64,000 nt of DNA, from contig JAPOVT010000013.1 of assembly GCA_026708015.1 (NCBI GenBank), positions 25,880 through 89,879 on the forward strand. The letters run 5' to 3'. The position numbers and the translations under genes were made by a program. The notes under the pieces are model-generated. The model was given only the letters and a program-made list of their open reading frames with translations. It was not told the origin of the DNA and did no database searches. Positions 1 to 9,078 of this stretch are shown piece by piece. Numbering within the stretch: position 1 is the stretch's first letter; every line of letters begins with the position of its first letter. This DNA comes from a bacterium. GTDB lineage: Bacteria; Actinomycetota; Acidimicrobiia; Acidimicrobiales; Bin134.

Positions 1-991
1 TGGTAATGGCCAAATCAGACAGGGAGTTCACCCGCACCGCGTGGCGCAGCATCACAGTGTCGAGCCAGCCGCACCGGCGGCGGCGCTTGGTGTTGGTGCC
101 GTACTCCCGACCCACATCCACCAAGTGGTCGCCAATCTCGTCGGTCAGCTCGCTGGGAAACGGTCCGGAGCCCACCCGGCTGATGTACGCCTTGGTCACC
201 CCGATCACCCGGTCGATGTGTCGGGGTCCGATCCCTGCTCCCACGCAGGCTCCACCGGCCACCGGGTTGGAGGAGGTGACGAACGGATAGGTCCCGTGGT
301 CCAAGTCCAAGAACATGGCCTGGGCCCCCTCGAACAGCACGTTCTGGCCCCCTTCCAGGGCATCGTGGAGCAGCCCCACCGTGTCGGCGATGTGGGACTC
401 CAGGCGGGGACGGCACTCCTCTAGGTACTGGTGGGCCAGCGTCTCGACGTCGAACGGCAGCCGGTTGTACACCTTGGCCAACAGCGGGTTCTTCTCGTGC
501 AGCACCACGCCGAGCTTTTCCCGGAAGATCTTGGGATCGAGCAGATCCTGCACCCGCAGCCCTACTCGGGCCGCCTTGTCGGCGTAGGCCGGGCCGATAC
601 CCCGCTTGGTAGTGCCCAGCTTGTTGCGCCCCAGATGCCGCTCGGCCACCACGTCCAGCGTCTGGTGGTAGGGCAAGATGAGGTGGGCGTTGCCGCTGAT
701 CTTGAGCCGCCCGCAGTCCACGCCCGCCGCAGTCAGGCGGTCCATCTCGTCGATGAGCACCCTGGGGTCGATCACCACCCCGTTGCCGATCATCGGAGTC
801 ACATGGGGATAGAGAACACCGCTGGGAACGAGTTGGAGCTTGAAAGTCTCGCCCTCCACTACCAGGGTGTGCCCGGCGTTGTGGCCGCCCTGATAGCGCA
901 CCACCATGTCCATGTCGCGGGCTAGGAGGTCGGTGAACTTGCCCTTGCCCTCGTCACCCCATTGCGTCCCGACGACCACGGTTGCTGGCAA
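1..991 (-). CDS. purA: Adenylosuccinate synthetase, 3' end outside the window
   Basis: Joins IMP and aspartate using GTP to give adenylosuccinate, the first committed step from IMP to AMP in the cytoplasm. My reading of the minus strand gives an uninterrupted 330-codon frame with the family hallmarks: the phosphate-binding loop [11 protein letters not shown] near residues 8-18, GHNAGHT near residue 40, and GIGPAY in the middle. The C-terminal quarter lies off the left edge. I chose the TTG at 991 (reads MPATVVVG) because a GGGG stretch lies about 8 nt upstream; GTG at 979 is an alternative. The identity is very secure, the start less so. Confidence 0.93.
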   Translation of the reverse strand, partial: MPATVVVGTQWGDEGKGKFTDLLARDMDMVVRYQGGHNAGHTLVVEGETFKLQLVPSGVLYPHVTPMIGNGVVIDPRVLIDEMDRLTAAGVDCGRLKISGNAHLILPYHQTLDVVAERHLGRNKLGTTKRGIGPAYADKAARVGLRVQDLLDPKIFREKLGVVLHEKNPLLAKVYNRLPFDVETLAHQYLEECRPRLESHIADTVGLLHDALEGGQNVLFEGAQAMFLDLDHGTYPFVTSSNPVAGGACVGAGIGPRHIDRVIGVTKAYISRVGSGPFPSELTDEIGDHLVDVGREYGTNTKRRRRCGWLDTVMLRHAVRVNSLSDLAIT

Positions 992-1101
992 AGCGCTACC
1001 CCATCAGCGTGGCTTACGAACTGACACTACTCGCGCCCAACCGGGGATTGACGAGCAATAAAGGGCATTTGGATAGGCATGGAGCAGCCCACCCAGGAGG
1101 A

Positions 1102-2082
1102 TTATCGCCCTGCCACCATGCGGGACATGGTCAGCGCGTAATCGCCTCGGGCGTCGGTCCACAAGCGCTCCATAGCCAATCCCACACTGGCCAGTTCCGG
1201 GCCGATGTTCTCGGGTCGGAATTTGGCGCTGATCTCTGTCCGCATGCGCTCGCCCTGGGCGAAATCCACGGTCATTCCCAGACCGCCGATAGTCGCCTGC
1301 TGGGCACAGCGGGAGCGCAGCCACATCTCGATCCACTCCTCTTCGGGGTCGAATCGGGCTTCATGCTCAAACTGGTCCAGATCGAAATCGGCGTCGAGGC
1401 GGTGATTGATCACCGACAGCACGTTCCGGTTGAACGCCGCGGTCACGCCCTCGGGGTCGTCGTAGGCCGCGATAAGCCGATCGTGGCCTTTGACCAGGTC
1501 GAAGCCCAGCAAAAAGGTGTCCCCCGGCACCATGGCATCGGCCACGGCGGCCAGGAAGTCCTTGCGCGGTGCAGGGGGGAAGTTGCCAATCGTGCCTCCC
1601 AAAAGCATCAACAGCCGACAACCGCCATCGGGAATGTGCCCCAGGTGGTGCTCGAAATCGCCCACTACCCCGTGGACCACCAACCCCTCATAGGCCTGGG
1701 CCAATTCGGCGGCTGCGGTCCTAAGGGTAGCCTCGCTGTTGTCGAACGGGACATAGCGGCGAAGCCGCCCGGTGGCCGCTAGGGCATCCAGCACAATCCG
1801 GGTCTTCTCCGAAGTGCCCGACCCCAGCTCCACCACAGTGTCGGCTCCCGACCGCTCGGCGATCACGTCCACCTCGCGCTCGAGGATCTCCCGCTCCCGC
1901 CGGGTGGGGTAGTAGTCGGGCAGCCGGGTGATCTGGTCGAACAATTCGCTGCCCCGGTCGTCGTAGAACCACTTGGGAGGGAGCTCCTTGGGTTGGGAGG
2001 CGAGTCCTTCGGCCACGTCGGCCCGGAGTGCTCCATCGATCCACGCGCGATCCAAATGGATGTCGACAACCGGCTCGATCAT
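1102..2082 (-). CDS. egtD: L-histidine N-alpha-methyltransferase EgtD
   Basis: SAM-dependent enzyme that trimethylates histidine to hercynine, the first step of ergothioneine synthesis. The 326-residue product matches the usual EgtD length of about 320. It has the N-terminal region ending in KWFYDDRGSELFD and the SAM-binding motif VVELGSGTSEKT near residue 80. The frame is open further upstream, but ATG at 2082 is the right start because it overlaps the egtB stop as ATGA (2082-2079), showing translational coupling. No egtA, egtC or egtE is visible next to it. Confidence 0.93.
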   Translation of the reverse strand: MIEPVVDIHLDRAWIDGALRADVAEGLASQPKELPPKWFYDDRGSELFDQITRLPDYYPTRREREILEREVDVIAERSGADTVVELGSGTSEKTRIVLDALAATGRLRRYVPFDNSEATLRTAAAELAQAYEGLVVHGVVGDFEHHLGHIPDGGCRLLMLLGGTIGNFPPAPRKDFLAAVADAMVPGDTFLLGFDLVKGHDRLIAAYDDPEGVTAAFNRNVLSVINHRLDADFDLDQFEHEARFDPEEEWIEMWLRSRCAQQATIGGLGMTVDFAQGERMRTEISAKFRPENIGPELASVGLAMERLWTDARGDYALTMSRMVAGR

Positions 2083-3359
2083 TGGGCTAGGCGAACGCCA
2101 GAGAAGTGCCAGCGGGTGTGGGGATGGAAGAAGTTGCGGTAGGTGGCTCGGATGTGGCCCGGAGGAGTCACACAGGCGCCGCCCCGGAGCACGAATTGAT
2201 TGACCATGAATTTGCCGTTGTACTCGCCCACCGCGCCCGGTGCGGGCCGGAACCCGGGATAGGAGCCGTAGGGGCTGGACGTCCACTCCCACACGTCTCC
2301 AAAAAGCTGGCGGAGGCCGTTGCCGGGCGGGGCAGCCGCGGGATGCCATCGGCCCTGGTCGCCCAAGTTACCCTCGGGCCTCTGCTCAGCCGCAGCCTGC
2401 TCCCATTCGGCCTCGGTAGGGAGCCTGGCACCGGCCCAGCGGGCGAAGGCATCGGCCTCGTAATAGGAAAGATGGCACACCGGTTCGTCGGGTGACAGCG
2501 GTTGAAGGCCGTGGAGGGTGAACACCCGCCAGCCCTCGTCGGAGTGGAAGTCCCAGTAGGAGGGCGCGTCCCAGCCATTTTCCTGTCGCTGGTGCCAGCC
2601 GTCCGACAGCCACAGGGTCGGGGTGTCGTAGCCGCCATCGGCCATGAACTCCAACCACTGTCGGCAAGTAACTAGCCGGTTGGCCAGCCGGTACGGGGGC
2701 AGGATGGTCCGGTGGCGAGGACTCTCATTGTCGAAGGCGAAGCCGACGCCATCGTGGCCCACCCAAACCTCTCCGCCGTCGAAACTGGTCCAGTCGGCCG
2801 CCGGTTGGCCGTTGTCCGACGAGGCGGCCAGCATTGGAGGAAGCTCGTGATAGGCCGGCCACATCGCCCGATTGGTCGACAGAACATGCTTGATGTCCAT
2901 GAGCAGCAGCTCCTGATGCTGTTGCTCATGATTCAGGCCCAAAACCACCAGTTCGGCGGTGCCATCGTCTATTGGGTCAGCGTCCATTGGGTCAGCCAGC
3001 AACTCAGCCATGGCCCGATCCACGTGGGCGCGGTAGGCGGCCACTTCCTCGCACGACGGACGGGAAAGGTTGCCCCGCTCAGGCCGGGGGTGTCTCTCCC
3101 CGACCGCCTCATAGTAGGAGTTGAACAGGAAGCCGAACGCCGGGTGGTACTCGTGATAGCCCTTCAGGCAGGGCTTGAGCAAGAAGGTCTCGAAGAACCA
3201 GGTGGCGTGGGCCCGATGCCACTTGGTGGGGCTGACATCGGGCATCGACTGAATGCACTGGTCTTCGCTGCTCAGCGGAGCGGCGAGCGCGTCGGTGTAG
3301 GAGCGGACGGATTGATAGCCCACCAAGAGGTCGGAAGCGAGAGTCGGTGTCACAGTCAC
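2079..3359 (-). CDS. egtB: Ergothioneine sulfoxide synthase EgtB
   Basis: Non-haem iron enzyme that couples a thiol (gamma-glutamylcysteine or cysteine) to hercynine with O2. The 426-residue product has an N-terminal DinB-like helical bundle with candidate iron-ligand histidines (WHRAHATWFFE near residue 47, and NHEQQHQE near residue 145). A C-terminal formylglycine-generating-enzyme-like domain follows from about residue 185, ending in the typical WHFSGVR. It starts at GTG 3359 and overlaps egtD by 4 nt. Because egtA and egtC are absent nearby, a cysteine-using EgtB is possible, but this is inference. Confidence 0.93.
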   Translation of the reverse strand: MTVTPTLASDLLVGYQSVRSYTDALAAPLSSEDQCIQSMPDVSPTKWHRAHATWFFETFLLKPCLKGYHEYHPAFGFLFNSYYEAVGERHPRPERGNLSRPSCEEVAAYRAHVDRAMAELLADPMDADPIDDGTAELVVLGLNHEQQHQELLLMDIKHVLSTNRAMWPAYHELPPMLAASSDNGQPAADWTSFDGGEVWVGHDGVGFAFDNESPRHRTILPPYRLANRLVTCRQWLEFMADGGYDTPTLWLSDGWHQRQENGWDAPSYWDFHSDEGWRVFTLHGLQPLSPDEPVCHLSYYEADAFARWAGARLPTEAEWEQAAAEQRPEGNLGDQGRWHPAAAPPGNGLRQLFGDVWEWTSSPYGSYPGFRPAPGAVGEYNGKFMVNQFVLRGGACVTPPGHIRATYRNFFHPHTRWHFSGVRLAQ

Positions 3360-3408
3360 AAAGGTGGCAGGGCTGAACTTTACCCGCCCCGGTTCTTACT
3401 CTTCGACC

Positions 3409-3741
3409 TCAGACTCTTCGATACAACACAATGTCGGCCCGCTTTGACTCGAGCTCACGGGTGAGACGAGCCACTTGCTCCCTGAGCCGAACCACCTCGG
3501 CTTCGAGGGCCAACACCCGCTCCACGCCGTCGAGGTTCATGCCCTCGCTGGTGAGTTCGTGTACCCGGCGGAGCTTCTCGATGTCGGCATCGCTGTAGCG
3601 CCGGCTGCCCCCGCCGGTGCGGGCCGGTTGCACCAGGCCCCGGCGGTCGTAGATCCGGAGGGTCTGGGGATGGATCCCGGCCAACTCGGCGGCCACCGAG
3701 ATGACATACACCGCCCGATCGCGGCCTCGAGGATCGATCAT
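3409..3741 (-). CDS. hspR: Heat-shock repressor HspR (MerR family)
   Basis: Represses the dnaK operon by binding HAIR operators, with DnaK as co-repressor in known systems. The 110-residue protein has the MerR-type winged helix at the N-terminus (VISVAAELAGIHPQTLRIYDRR, residues 12-33) followed by RYSDADIEKL and a C-terminal coiled coil rich in leucine, arginine and glutamate. Its ATG overlaps the dnaJ stop by 4 nt (3741-3738), so it is the last gene of dnaK-grpE-dnaJ-hspR, the classic actinobacterial order. A likely operator lies at 7189-7209. Confidence 0.95.
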   Translation of the reverse strand: MIDPRGRDRAVYVISVAAELAGIHPQTLRIYDRRGLVQPARTGGGSRRYSDADIEKLRRVHELTSEGMNLDGVERVLALEAEVVRLREQVARLTRELESKRADIVLYRRV

Positions 3742-4637
3742 GGTCCTGCCTCCATAGCTTTCTCGAATGCCGCCAGGGCTTGGCGCTGCTCGTCGCTCAG
3801 CTCGGTGGGGACTTCTAGGGCCACCGTCACCAGCAGATCGCCGGTTCCCTTGGCGGTCTCCACCCCCTTCCCCCGTACTCGCAGCACCTGGCCGGGCTGG
3901 CTGCCGGGAGAGAGGCGCAATGTCACCGGGTCGCCCTCGAAGGTGGGCACTGAGATCTCAGCGCCCAGTGCGGCCTGGGCGAAGGTCACCGGCACGGTGA
4001 CGGTGAGGTTCTTGCCCTGGCGGCCGAACACCGGGTGCGGATTGACCTTGACCCTCACGTACAGGTCGCCGGGCGGGCCTCCGTTTACCCCCGGCTCTCC
4101 CTTGCCGGCCAGCTTGATCCTCTGGCCGTTGGCCACCCCGGCGGGGATGCGCACCGAGAGGGAGCGCCCGGTCCGAGCGGTGTCACCGCTCAGCGTCAAG
4201 TCGGTGGTCGTACCCCGCACCGCCTCGGCGAAGTCCAGAGACAGCTGGGCGCTTAGATCATGCCCCCGCACCGGGCGGGTTTGCCCTCCGAAGGGGGGGC
4301 CGCCCCGATCGAATCGTCCGCCGCCCATGAAGGCCGAGAAGATGTCGGCCATATCGCCTTCCATGGTGAAGCCGCCTGGACCGGCCTGGAAGTTCATCGG
4401 CCCCATGTGGCGAACCTGATCGTATTGGGACCGGCGCTCGCCATCGCCCAGCACGTCGTAGGCCGCCGACACCTCCTTGAACCGCTCCTCGGCCTTGGCA
4501 TCGTCGGGGTTGGCGTCGGGGTGAAGCTTGCGGGCCAGCTTCCGGTAGGCCTTGGTGATCTCCTTGTCTGAGGCCGATGGGGAGACGCCGAGGACCTTGT
4601 AGTAGTCGGTCTCCAGCCATTCCCGCTTCACGTCCAT
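3738..4637 (-). CDS. dnaJ: DnaJ/CbpA-type co-chaperone lacking the zinc finger
   Basis: J-domain co-chaperone that delivers clients to DnaK and stimulates its ATPase. The J domain spans residues 10-75 and carries the HPD tripeptide (KLHPDANPDD). A glycine/phenylalanine-rich linker follows at about 80-120, then two DnaJ C-terminal beta domains. The CxxCxGxG zinc-finger repeats of type I DnaJ are absent, so at 299 residues this is a type II (CbpA-like) protein although it sits in the dnaJ slot of the operon. It starts at ATG 4637, 18 nt downstream of grpE, and overlaps hspR. Confidence 0.93.
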   Translation of the reverse strand: MDVKREWLETDYYKVLGVSPSASDKEITKAYRKLARKLHPDANPDDAKAEERFKEVSAAYDVLGDGERRSQYDQVRHMGPMNFQAGPGGFTMEGDMADIFSAFMGGGRFDRGGPPFGGQTRPVRGHDLSAQLSLDFAEAVRGTTTDLTLSGDTARTGRSLSVRIPAGVANGQRIKLAGKGEPGVNGGPPGDLYVRVKVNPHPVFGRQGKNLTVTVPVTFAQAALGAEISVPTFEGDPVTLRLSPGSQPGQVLRVRGKGVETAKGTGDLLVTVALEVPTELSDEQRQALAAFEKAMEAGP

Positions 4638-4655
4638 GCTGCGATCGCCTCCGTC

Positions 4656-5216
4656 CTACCCCCGGACCTTCACCATGGCGGGTCTCAGAACACGGCTGTT
4701 CCATACGTAGCCGGCCCGCAGGACCTCGGCGATCACCGCCTCTCCCTCCCCCGGCTCATGCGCCACAGCCTCATGGCAAGTGGGGTCGAACGGGGTGCCG
4801 GGATCGTCCAGCTTGGCCAAGCCCTCCTTCTCCAGCGCGCCGAACAGCGCGTCTCGAATGGGAATGACATCCTCGGCCCCTTGGGCCACCGCGGCGTCGC
4901 AGGCGTCCAGCACCGGCAGCACTTTCTCCACGATGTCGGCTGCGGCCATGGCCACCGTCTCCTGCTGGCGCTCGGCTGCTTTGCGGCGGTAGTTGGCAAA
5001 CTCGGCGGTCACCCGCTGGAGGTCGTTGAGATAGCCATCCCGCTGGGCCAACAGCTCATCCATCGAGGGCGCGGGCTCCTGAGGATCGCCAGTCTCCTGA
5101 AGCTGCTCGCCTGTGGCCTGCTCGTCGCCAGCCTGCCTTTCAGCAGCCTGCTCATCAGCAACCTCTTCAACGGCCTGGTCCTCATCGGCCAGGTCAGCTA
5201 GGGGCTCCTCGCTCAC
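4656..5216 (-). CDS. grpE: GrpE nucleotide exchange factor
   Basis: Releases ADP from DnaK. The first 50 residues are an acidic Glu/Gln/Ala-rich tail. A long helix follows (residues 52-100, with the family stretch [13 protein letters not shown]), then the beta-wing domain with [12 protein letters not shown] and a C-terminal [16 protein letters not shown]. It starts at GTG 5216, whose last bases overlap the dnaK stop (GTGA, 5216-5213), so the two are translationally coupled. Length is 186 residues, normal for actinobacteria. Confidence 0.96.
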   Translation of the reverse strand: MSEEPLADLADEDQAVEEVADEQAAERQAGDEQATGEQLQETGDPQEPAPSMDELLAQRDGYLNDLQRVTAEFANYRRKAAERQQETVAMAAADIVEKVLPVLDACDAAVAQGAEDVIPIRDALFGALEKEGLAKLDDPGTPFDPTCHEAVAHEPGEGEAVIAEVLRAGYVWNSRVLRPAMVKVRG

Positions 5217-7069
5217 TGGGAACTTCCGTCTTCTTCGTCTTCAACGATCTCGGCGTCGACGATGCTGTCATCATCGGCGGCATCAGCCCCGGGGTCCCCG
5301 GCGAAATCGCCCGGAGCATCGCCCGCCGCGGCAGCAGCATGCTCGTACATGGCCGCGCCGATCTGCTGGCTGATGGCCGACAGCTCCTCGGTGGCCGAGC
5401 GGATGCGGTCCACATCCTTCTCGTCGACGGCCGACTTCAGCTCGCCCAGCTTGGCCTCAACCTCTGAGCGTTGGTCGGCGTCCACCGAGTCGCCGGCCTC
5501 GGACAGCAGCTTCTCCACCTGGTACACCAGGCTGTCGGCGTTGTTGAGAGCTTCGGCCTCCTCCCGGCGGCGGGCGTCTTCGGCGGCGTGGGCCTCGGCG
5601 TCGGCGACCATCTGGTCGATGGTGTCCTTATCCAGCGAGGTCTGGCCGGTGATGGTGATGGACTGCTCTTTGCCGGTGGCCCGGTCTTTGGCCGACACGT
5701 GGACAATGCCGTTGGCGTCAATGTCGAAGGTCACCTCGATCTGGGGCACGCCCCGCGGCGCGGGCGGCAGATCCACCAGCTGGAACTTGCCCAGCGTCTT
5801 GTTGTAGGCGGCCATCTCCCGCTCGCCCTGGAGCACATGGATCTCCACCGTGGGCTGGTTGTCGTCCGCGGTGGTGAAAACCTCGGTGCGGCGGGTGGGG
5901 ATGGTGGTGTTGCGCTCGATGAGCCGGGTCATCACCCCGCCCTTGGTCTCGATGCCCAGCGACAGCGGGGTCACATCCAACAGCAGCACATCTTTGACCT
6001 CGCCCTTGAGCACACCGGCCTGCACCGCGGCGCCCACCGCCACCACCTCGTCGGGGTTGACTCCCTGATGGGGCTGGGTTCCGGTCATGCCGGTCACCAG
6101 GTCCACCACCGCAGGCATCCGGGTGGAACCGCCCACCAGGATCACGTGGTCCATGTCGCCCGCCGACAGGCCGGCGTCAGAAAGGGCCTGTTCAAAGGGC
6201 TTGCGGCACCGGTCCAGCAGGTCGCTGGTGAGGTCTTGGAACTTGGCCCGGCTCAGCTCGTAGTCCATATGGAGTGGCCCCGCATCGGTGGCGGTGATGA
6301 AGGGCAGGTTCACATTGGTGCTCTGGGTTTGCGACAACTCGATCTTGGCCCGCTCCGCGCCCTCCTTGAGCCGCTGCATGGCCATGTTGTCCTTGCTCAG
6401 GTCTACCCCGTGGTCGTTGCGGAACGAGTCCACCAGCCAGCCGATCACCCGGTCGTCCCAGTCGTCGCCGCCCAGGGCGGTGTCGCCGCTGGTGGACTTG
6501 ACCTCGAACACCCCGTCGCCAATCTCCAAGATGGACACGTCGAAGGTGCCCCCGCCCAGGTCGAAAACCAGAATGGTCTGATCGGTGTCGCCCTTGTCGA
6601 GGCCGTAGGCCAGGGCGGCTGCGGTGGGTTCGTTGATGATCCGCAGCACCTCGAGGCCGGCGATGGTGCCGGCCTCTTTGGTGGCGGTGCGCTGGGCGTC
6701 GTCGAAGTAGGCCGGGACGGTGATAACCGCCTCGGTGACGTCAGTGCCCAGATAGGTCTCGGCGTCCCGCTTCAGCTTTTGCAGTACCCGGGCCGAGATC
6801 TCCTGGCTGCTATAGGCCTTGCCGTCGATGCTCTCCGACCAGTCAGTGCCCACGTGGCGCTTGACCGAGCGGATGGTGCGATCGGGGTTGGTGATGGCTT
6901 GGCGCTTGGCCACTTCCCCCACCAGCACCTCTCCCTCCTTGGAGAAGGCCACCACCGACGGGGTGGTGCGAAAGCCCTCAGTGTTGGCGATGACCGTGGG
7001 CTCACCGCCTTCGAGCACTGCAACCACGCTGTTGGTGGTGCCCAAATCAATGCCGACAACTCTGGCCAT
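5213..7069 (-). CDS. dnaK: Chaperone DnaK (Hsp70)
   Basis: ATP-dependent Hsp70 chaperone. The start is ATG 7069 ([14 protein letters not shown]) with a GGGAG ribosome-binding site 10 nt upstream; the frame is open further 5' but that part is leader. The nucleotide-binding domain occupies residues 1 to about 355 (phosphate loops GIDLGTTNS and [12 protein letters not shown], adenosine motif GGSTRMP). The substrate-binding domain follows, with the linker [19 protein letters not shown], then a helical lid and a disordered acidic tail rich in Asp/Ala. It is the first gene of dnaK-grpE-dnaJ-hspR and is probably under HspR control through the HAIR-like site upstream. Confidence 0.98.
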   Translation of the reverse strand: MARVVGIDLGTTNSVVAVLEGGEPTVIANTEGFRTTPSVVAFSKEGEVLVGEVAKRQAITNPDRTIRSVKRHVGTDWSESIDGKAYSSQEISARVLQKLKRDAETYLGTDVTEAVITVPAYFDDAQRTATKEAGTIAGLEVLRIINEPTAAALAYGLDKGDTDQTILVFDLGGGTFDVSILEIGDGVFEVKSTSGDTALGGDDWDDRVIGWLVDSFRNDHGVDLSKDNMAMQRLKEGAERAKIELSQTQSTNVNLPFITATDAGPLHMDYELSRAKFQDLTSDLLDRCRKPFEQALSDAGLSAGDMDHVILVGGSTRMPAVVDLVTGMTGTQPHQGVNPDEVVAVGAAVQAGVLKGEVKDVLLLDVTPLSLGIETKGGVMTRLIERNTTIPTRRTEVFTTADDNQPTVEIHVLQGEREMAAYNKTLGKFQLVDLPPAPRGVPQIEVTFDIDANGIVHVSAKDRATGKEQSITITGQTSLDKDTIDQMVADAEAHAAEDARRREEAEALNNADSLVYQVEKLLSEAGDSVDADQRSEVEAKLGELKSAVDEKDVDRIRSATEELSAISQQIGAAMYEHAAAAAGDAPGDFAGDPGADAADDDSIVDAEIVEDEEDGSSQ

Positions 7070-7101
7070 TTTGTTCGACTCCCTTTTTGTTGTTGTTTTT
7101 T

Positions 7102-7137
7102 GGTTGAAGTTTGGTTTTTGGGTTGAAGTTTGGTTTT
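7102..7137 (-). repeat. Tandem 17-bp repeat in the dnaK leader
   Basis: Two perfect copies of GGTTGAAGTTTGGTTTT (7102-7118 and 7121-7137, + strand) lie side by side, 33 nt upstream of the dnaK start. On the dnaK sense strand they read as an almost G-free, A/C-rich leader that should stay unstructured. A translational-enhancer role is inference. Confidence 0.7.
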
Positions 7138-7188
7138 GAGGATTATCTTCGACCCTCAGGATACCCCCCAAATTGTCATATCCCAAAA

Positions 7189-7209
7189 CTTGAGTGCGGA
7201 GCACTAAGG
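7189..7209. promoter_or_regulatory. HAIR-like operator (HspR binding site)
   Basis: The + strand shows CTTGAGT, a 7-nt spacer, then ACTAAGG. The published HAIR consensus is CTTGAGT-N7-ACTCAAG, so the left half is perfect and the right half matches 5 of 7. It lies 120 nt upstream of dnaK and 25 nt upstream of gpmA on the other strand, so HspR bound here could affect both divergent genes. Confidence 0.8.
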
Positions 7210-7233
7210 GTTAGAGCCGCTACGCTGCCCAGG

Positions 7234-7992
7234 GTGAGTCCAGCAACACTGATCCTGCTTCGCCACGGGCAAAGCCAGTGGAACGCCTCCAACCAGTTCA
7301 CCGGCTGGTACGACTGCGACCTCACGGAACAAGGAGAGGCCGAGGCTCGAGCTGGCGGGCAGGCGCTGGCTGAGGCCGAACTGCTGCCCGATGTCGTACA
7401 CACCTCGGTGCAGACTCGGGCCATCCGCACTGGGGAATTGGCCCTGGCCGAGATGGGTCGGGCATCAGTGCCGATGAAGCAGCATTGGCGGCTGAACGAG
7501 CGCCACTACGGTGACCTCACCGGGTTGGACAAGTCCGAGACCCGACAGCGCTATGGCGACGAGCAGCTCAACGCCTGGCGCCGGGGCTACCGCACCCCAC
7601 CACCCCTTATTGCCGATGACAACCCGTGGAATCCCAATGGCGACCCCCGCTACGCCCATATCCCTCCGGAGCTGCTGCCCAAGAGCGAGTGCCTGGCCGA
7701 TGTGGTGGAACGGCTGATGCCCTACTGGTATGACGAGATTGTCCCTGATCTGCAAGCCGGGCAGTTGGTGTTGATCTCGGCCCACGGCAACAGCCTGCGG
7801 GCGCTGGCCAAGCACCTCGATCAGATCGACGAGCGTGCCATCGCCGAGCTCAACATCCCCACCGGGATGCCGCTTGTGTACGAGCTGGGACCGGACATGA
7901 TGCCCATCGAGGCCAAAACGACGCTCGCCCGCTCGCTCGACCCCGCCGCAGCGGCCGAGGCTGCCGCGGCGGTGGCCAAACAAGCGGGCTGA
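7234..7992 (+). CDS. gpmA: 2,3-bisphosphoglycerate-dependent phosphoglycerate mutase
   Basis: Interconverts 3- and 2-phosphoglycerate in glycolysis and gluconeogenesis. The 252-residue histidine phosphatase family protein has LLRHGQSQWN near its start (phospho-histidine), the dPGM signatures FTGWYDCDLTEQG and NERHYGDLTGL, and the second catalytic histidine in ISAHGNSLRAL. Start GTG 7234 is the first reasonable start before this core; the longer open frame upstream reads through the dnaK control region. No strong ribosome-binding site is visible. The HAIR-like site lies just upstream. Confidence 0.95.
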   Translation: MSPATLILLRHGQSQWNASNQFTGWYDCDLTEQGEAEARAGGQALAEAELLPDVVHTSVQTRAIRTGELALAEMGRASVPMKQHWRLNERHYGDLTGLDKSETRQRYGDEQLNAWRRGYRTPPPLIADDNPWNPNGDPRYAHIPPELLPKSECLADVVERLMPYWYDEIVPDLQAGQLVLISAHGNSLRALAKHLDQIDERAIAELNIPTGMPLVYELGPDMMPIEAKTTLARSLDPAAAAEAAAAVAKQAG

Positions 7993-8013
7993 GCGCCCAA
8001 TGGGTTGTGGTCA

Positions 8014-8038
8014 GTGGGCTGTAGGAGTGTCAGCCCAC
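8014..8038. terminator. Hairpin between converging gpmA and amt
   Basis: GTGGGCTG (8014-8021), a 9-nt loop, then CAGCCCAC (8031-8038): a perfect 8-bp stem between two converging genes, overlapping the amt stop codon. No clear T-tract follows, so termination strength is uncertain. Confidence 0.45.
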
Positions 8039-9061
8039 AGATGTGGAGGTGTCCGGGCCGTAGCCGGGAACTCCGTGCTCGTGGAGGTCGAGACCACCAA
8101 TCTCTTCCTCACGAGACACCCGTAGACCCATCGTCTTCTTCATGACAGCGAACAAGATGCCGGTTGTTATGGTCACCCAGGCAAACACCAGCACCACGCC
8201 GATGAGCTGGACCACCAACTGGTCGATTCCTCCGCCGTAGAAGAGTCCGGCGTTGTCTTGGCCCACAAACGCATCGTCATAGCGGGAGAACAGGCCCACG
8301 GCCAGCGTCCCCCACACGCCGCACACACCGTGAACCGAAATGGCACCCACCGGGTCGTCGATTCGGACCCGGTCGAAGAACAGCACCGAGTACACCACGA
8401 TGACTCCGGCGATAGCGCCGGTCACCACTGCGCCCAGTGGGTTCATGGTTCCGTTGCCAGCGGTTATACCCACTAAACCAGCCAGTACGCCGTTGCCGGT
8501 CATGGCCACATCCAGCGAGCCGGCCTTGCGCCAGATGACCGCCCCGGCGGTCAGGCCACCGGCAGCCGCGGCCAGCAGCGTGGTTACCGCAGCACGCATC
8601 ACGAAGTCGTCCGCAGCCAGCTCCGAGCCGGGATTGAATCCGAACCAGCCGAACCACAGGATGAACACGCCCAGCACTACAAAGGCGATGTTGTGTCCGG
8701 GCATAGCCCGAGGGTTGCCGCTCTCGTCGTACTTGCCGATGCGGGGTCCGAGGAAGATGGCACCCATTAGGGCGGCCCAGCCGCCGGTGCTATGCACGAT
8801 GGTGGAACCGGCGAAATCGCCGAACCGGGCGTCGCCGATCTTCAGATCCGACAGCAGGCCGTCGCCGTGCCAGAAGGAGTGGACCACCACCGGATAGATC
8901 AGCGCGGTCATGAAGAAGCTGAACACCAAGTACGCGGAGAACTTGGTCCGCTCGGCCATGGCCCCCGAGGCGATCGTCACCGCGGTAGCCGCGAAAACCA
9001 CCTGGAAGAAGAACCGGCCTCGTAGTGCCAGCTTGAGTACGGAACCGGGGGATGTCAACAA
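8030..9061 (-). CDS. amt: Ammonium transporter, N-terminally truncated
   Basis: Amt/MEP/Rh family membrane protein that conducts ammonium. The 343 residues align with the family from about residue 100 of a normal protein of 400 or more residues: FFFQVVFAATAVTIASGA, the region with W of HSFWHGDG, the two pore histidines (FAGSTIVHSTGG and ISVHGVCGVWG) and a C-terminal cytoplasmic tail. The first three transmembrane helices are missing. The frame opens with TTG-TTG at 9061 directly after a TAG, leaving no room for them, and the next gene starts divergently 18 nt away. It is either a decayed gene or the product of a recombination or assembly junction. Confidence 0.85.
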   Translation of the reverse strand: MLTSPGSVLKLALRGRFFFQVVFAATAVTIASGAMAERTKFSAYLVFSFFMTALIYPVVVHSFWHGDGLLSDLKIGDARFGDFAGSTIVHSTGGWAALMGAIFLGPRIGKYDESGNPRAMPGHNIAFVVLGVFILWFGWFGFNPGSELAADDFVMRAAVTTLLAAAAGGLTAGAVIWRKAGSLDVAMTGNGVLAGLVGITAGNGTMNPLGAVVTGAIAGVIVVYSVLFFDRVRIDDPVGAISVHGVCGVWGTLAVGLFSRYDDAFVGQDNAGLFYGGGIDQLVVQLIGVVLVFAWVTITTGILFAVMKKTMGLRVSREEEIGGLDLHEHGVPGYGPDTSTSVG

Positions 9062-9078
9062 CTAGGTTTGGAGTCGCC

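Noticed and set aside
52..424. Short + strand frames at the left edge
   Set aside because: They lie opposite the clear purA reading frame.
5471..7126. 551-codon open frame antisense to dnaK
   Set aside because: Arises from the GC-rich third positions of dnaK; no family signal and Gly/His-rich composition.
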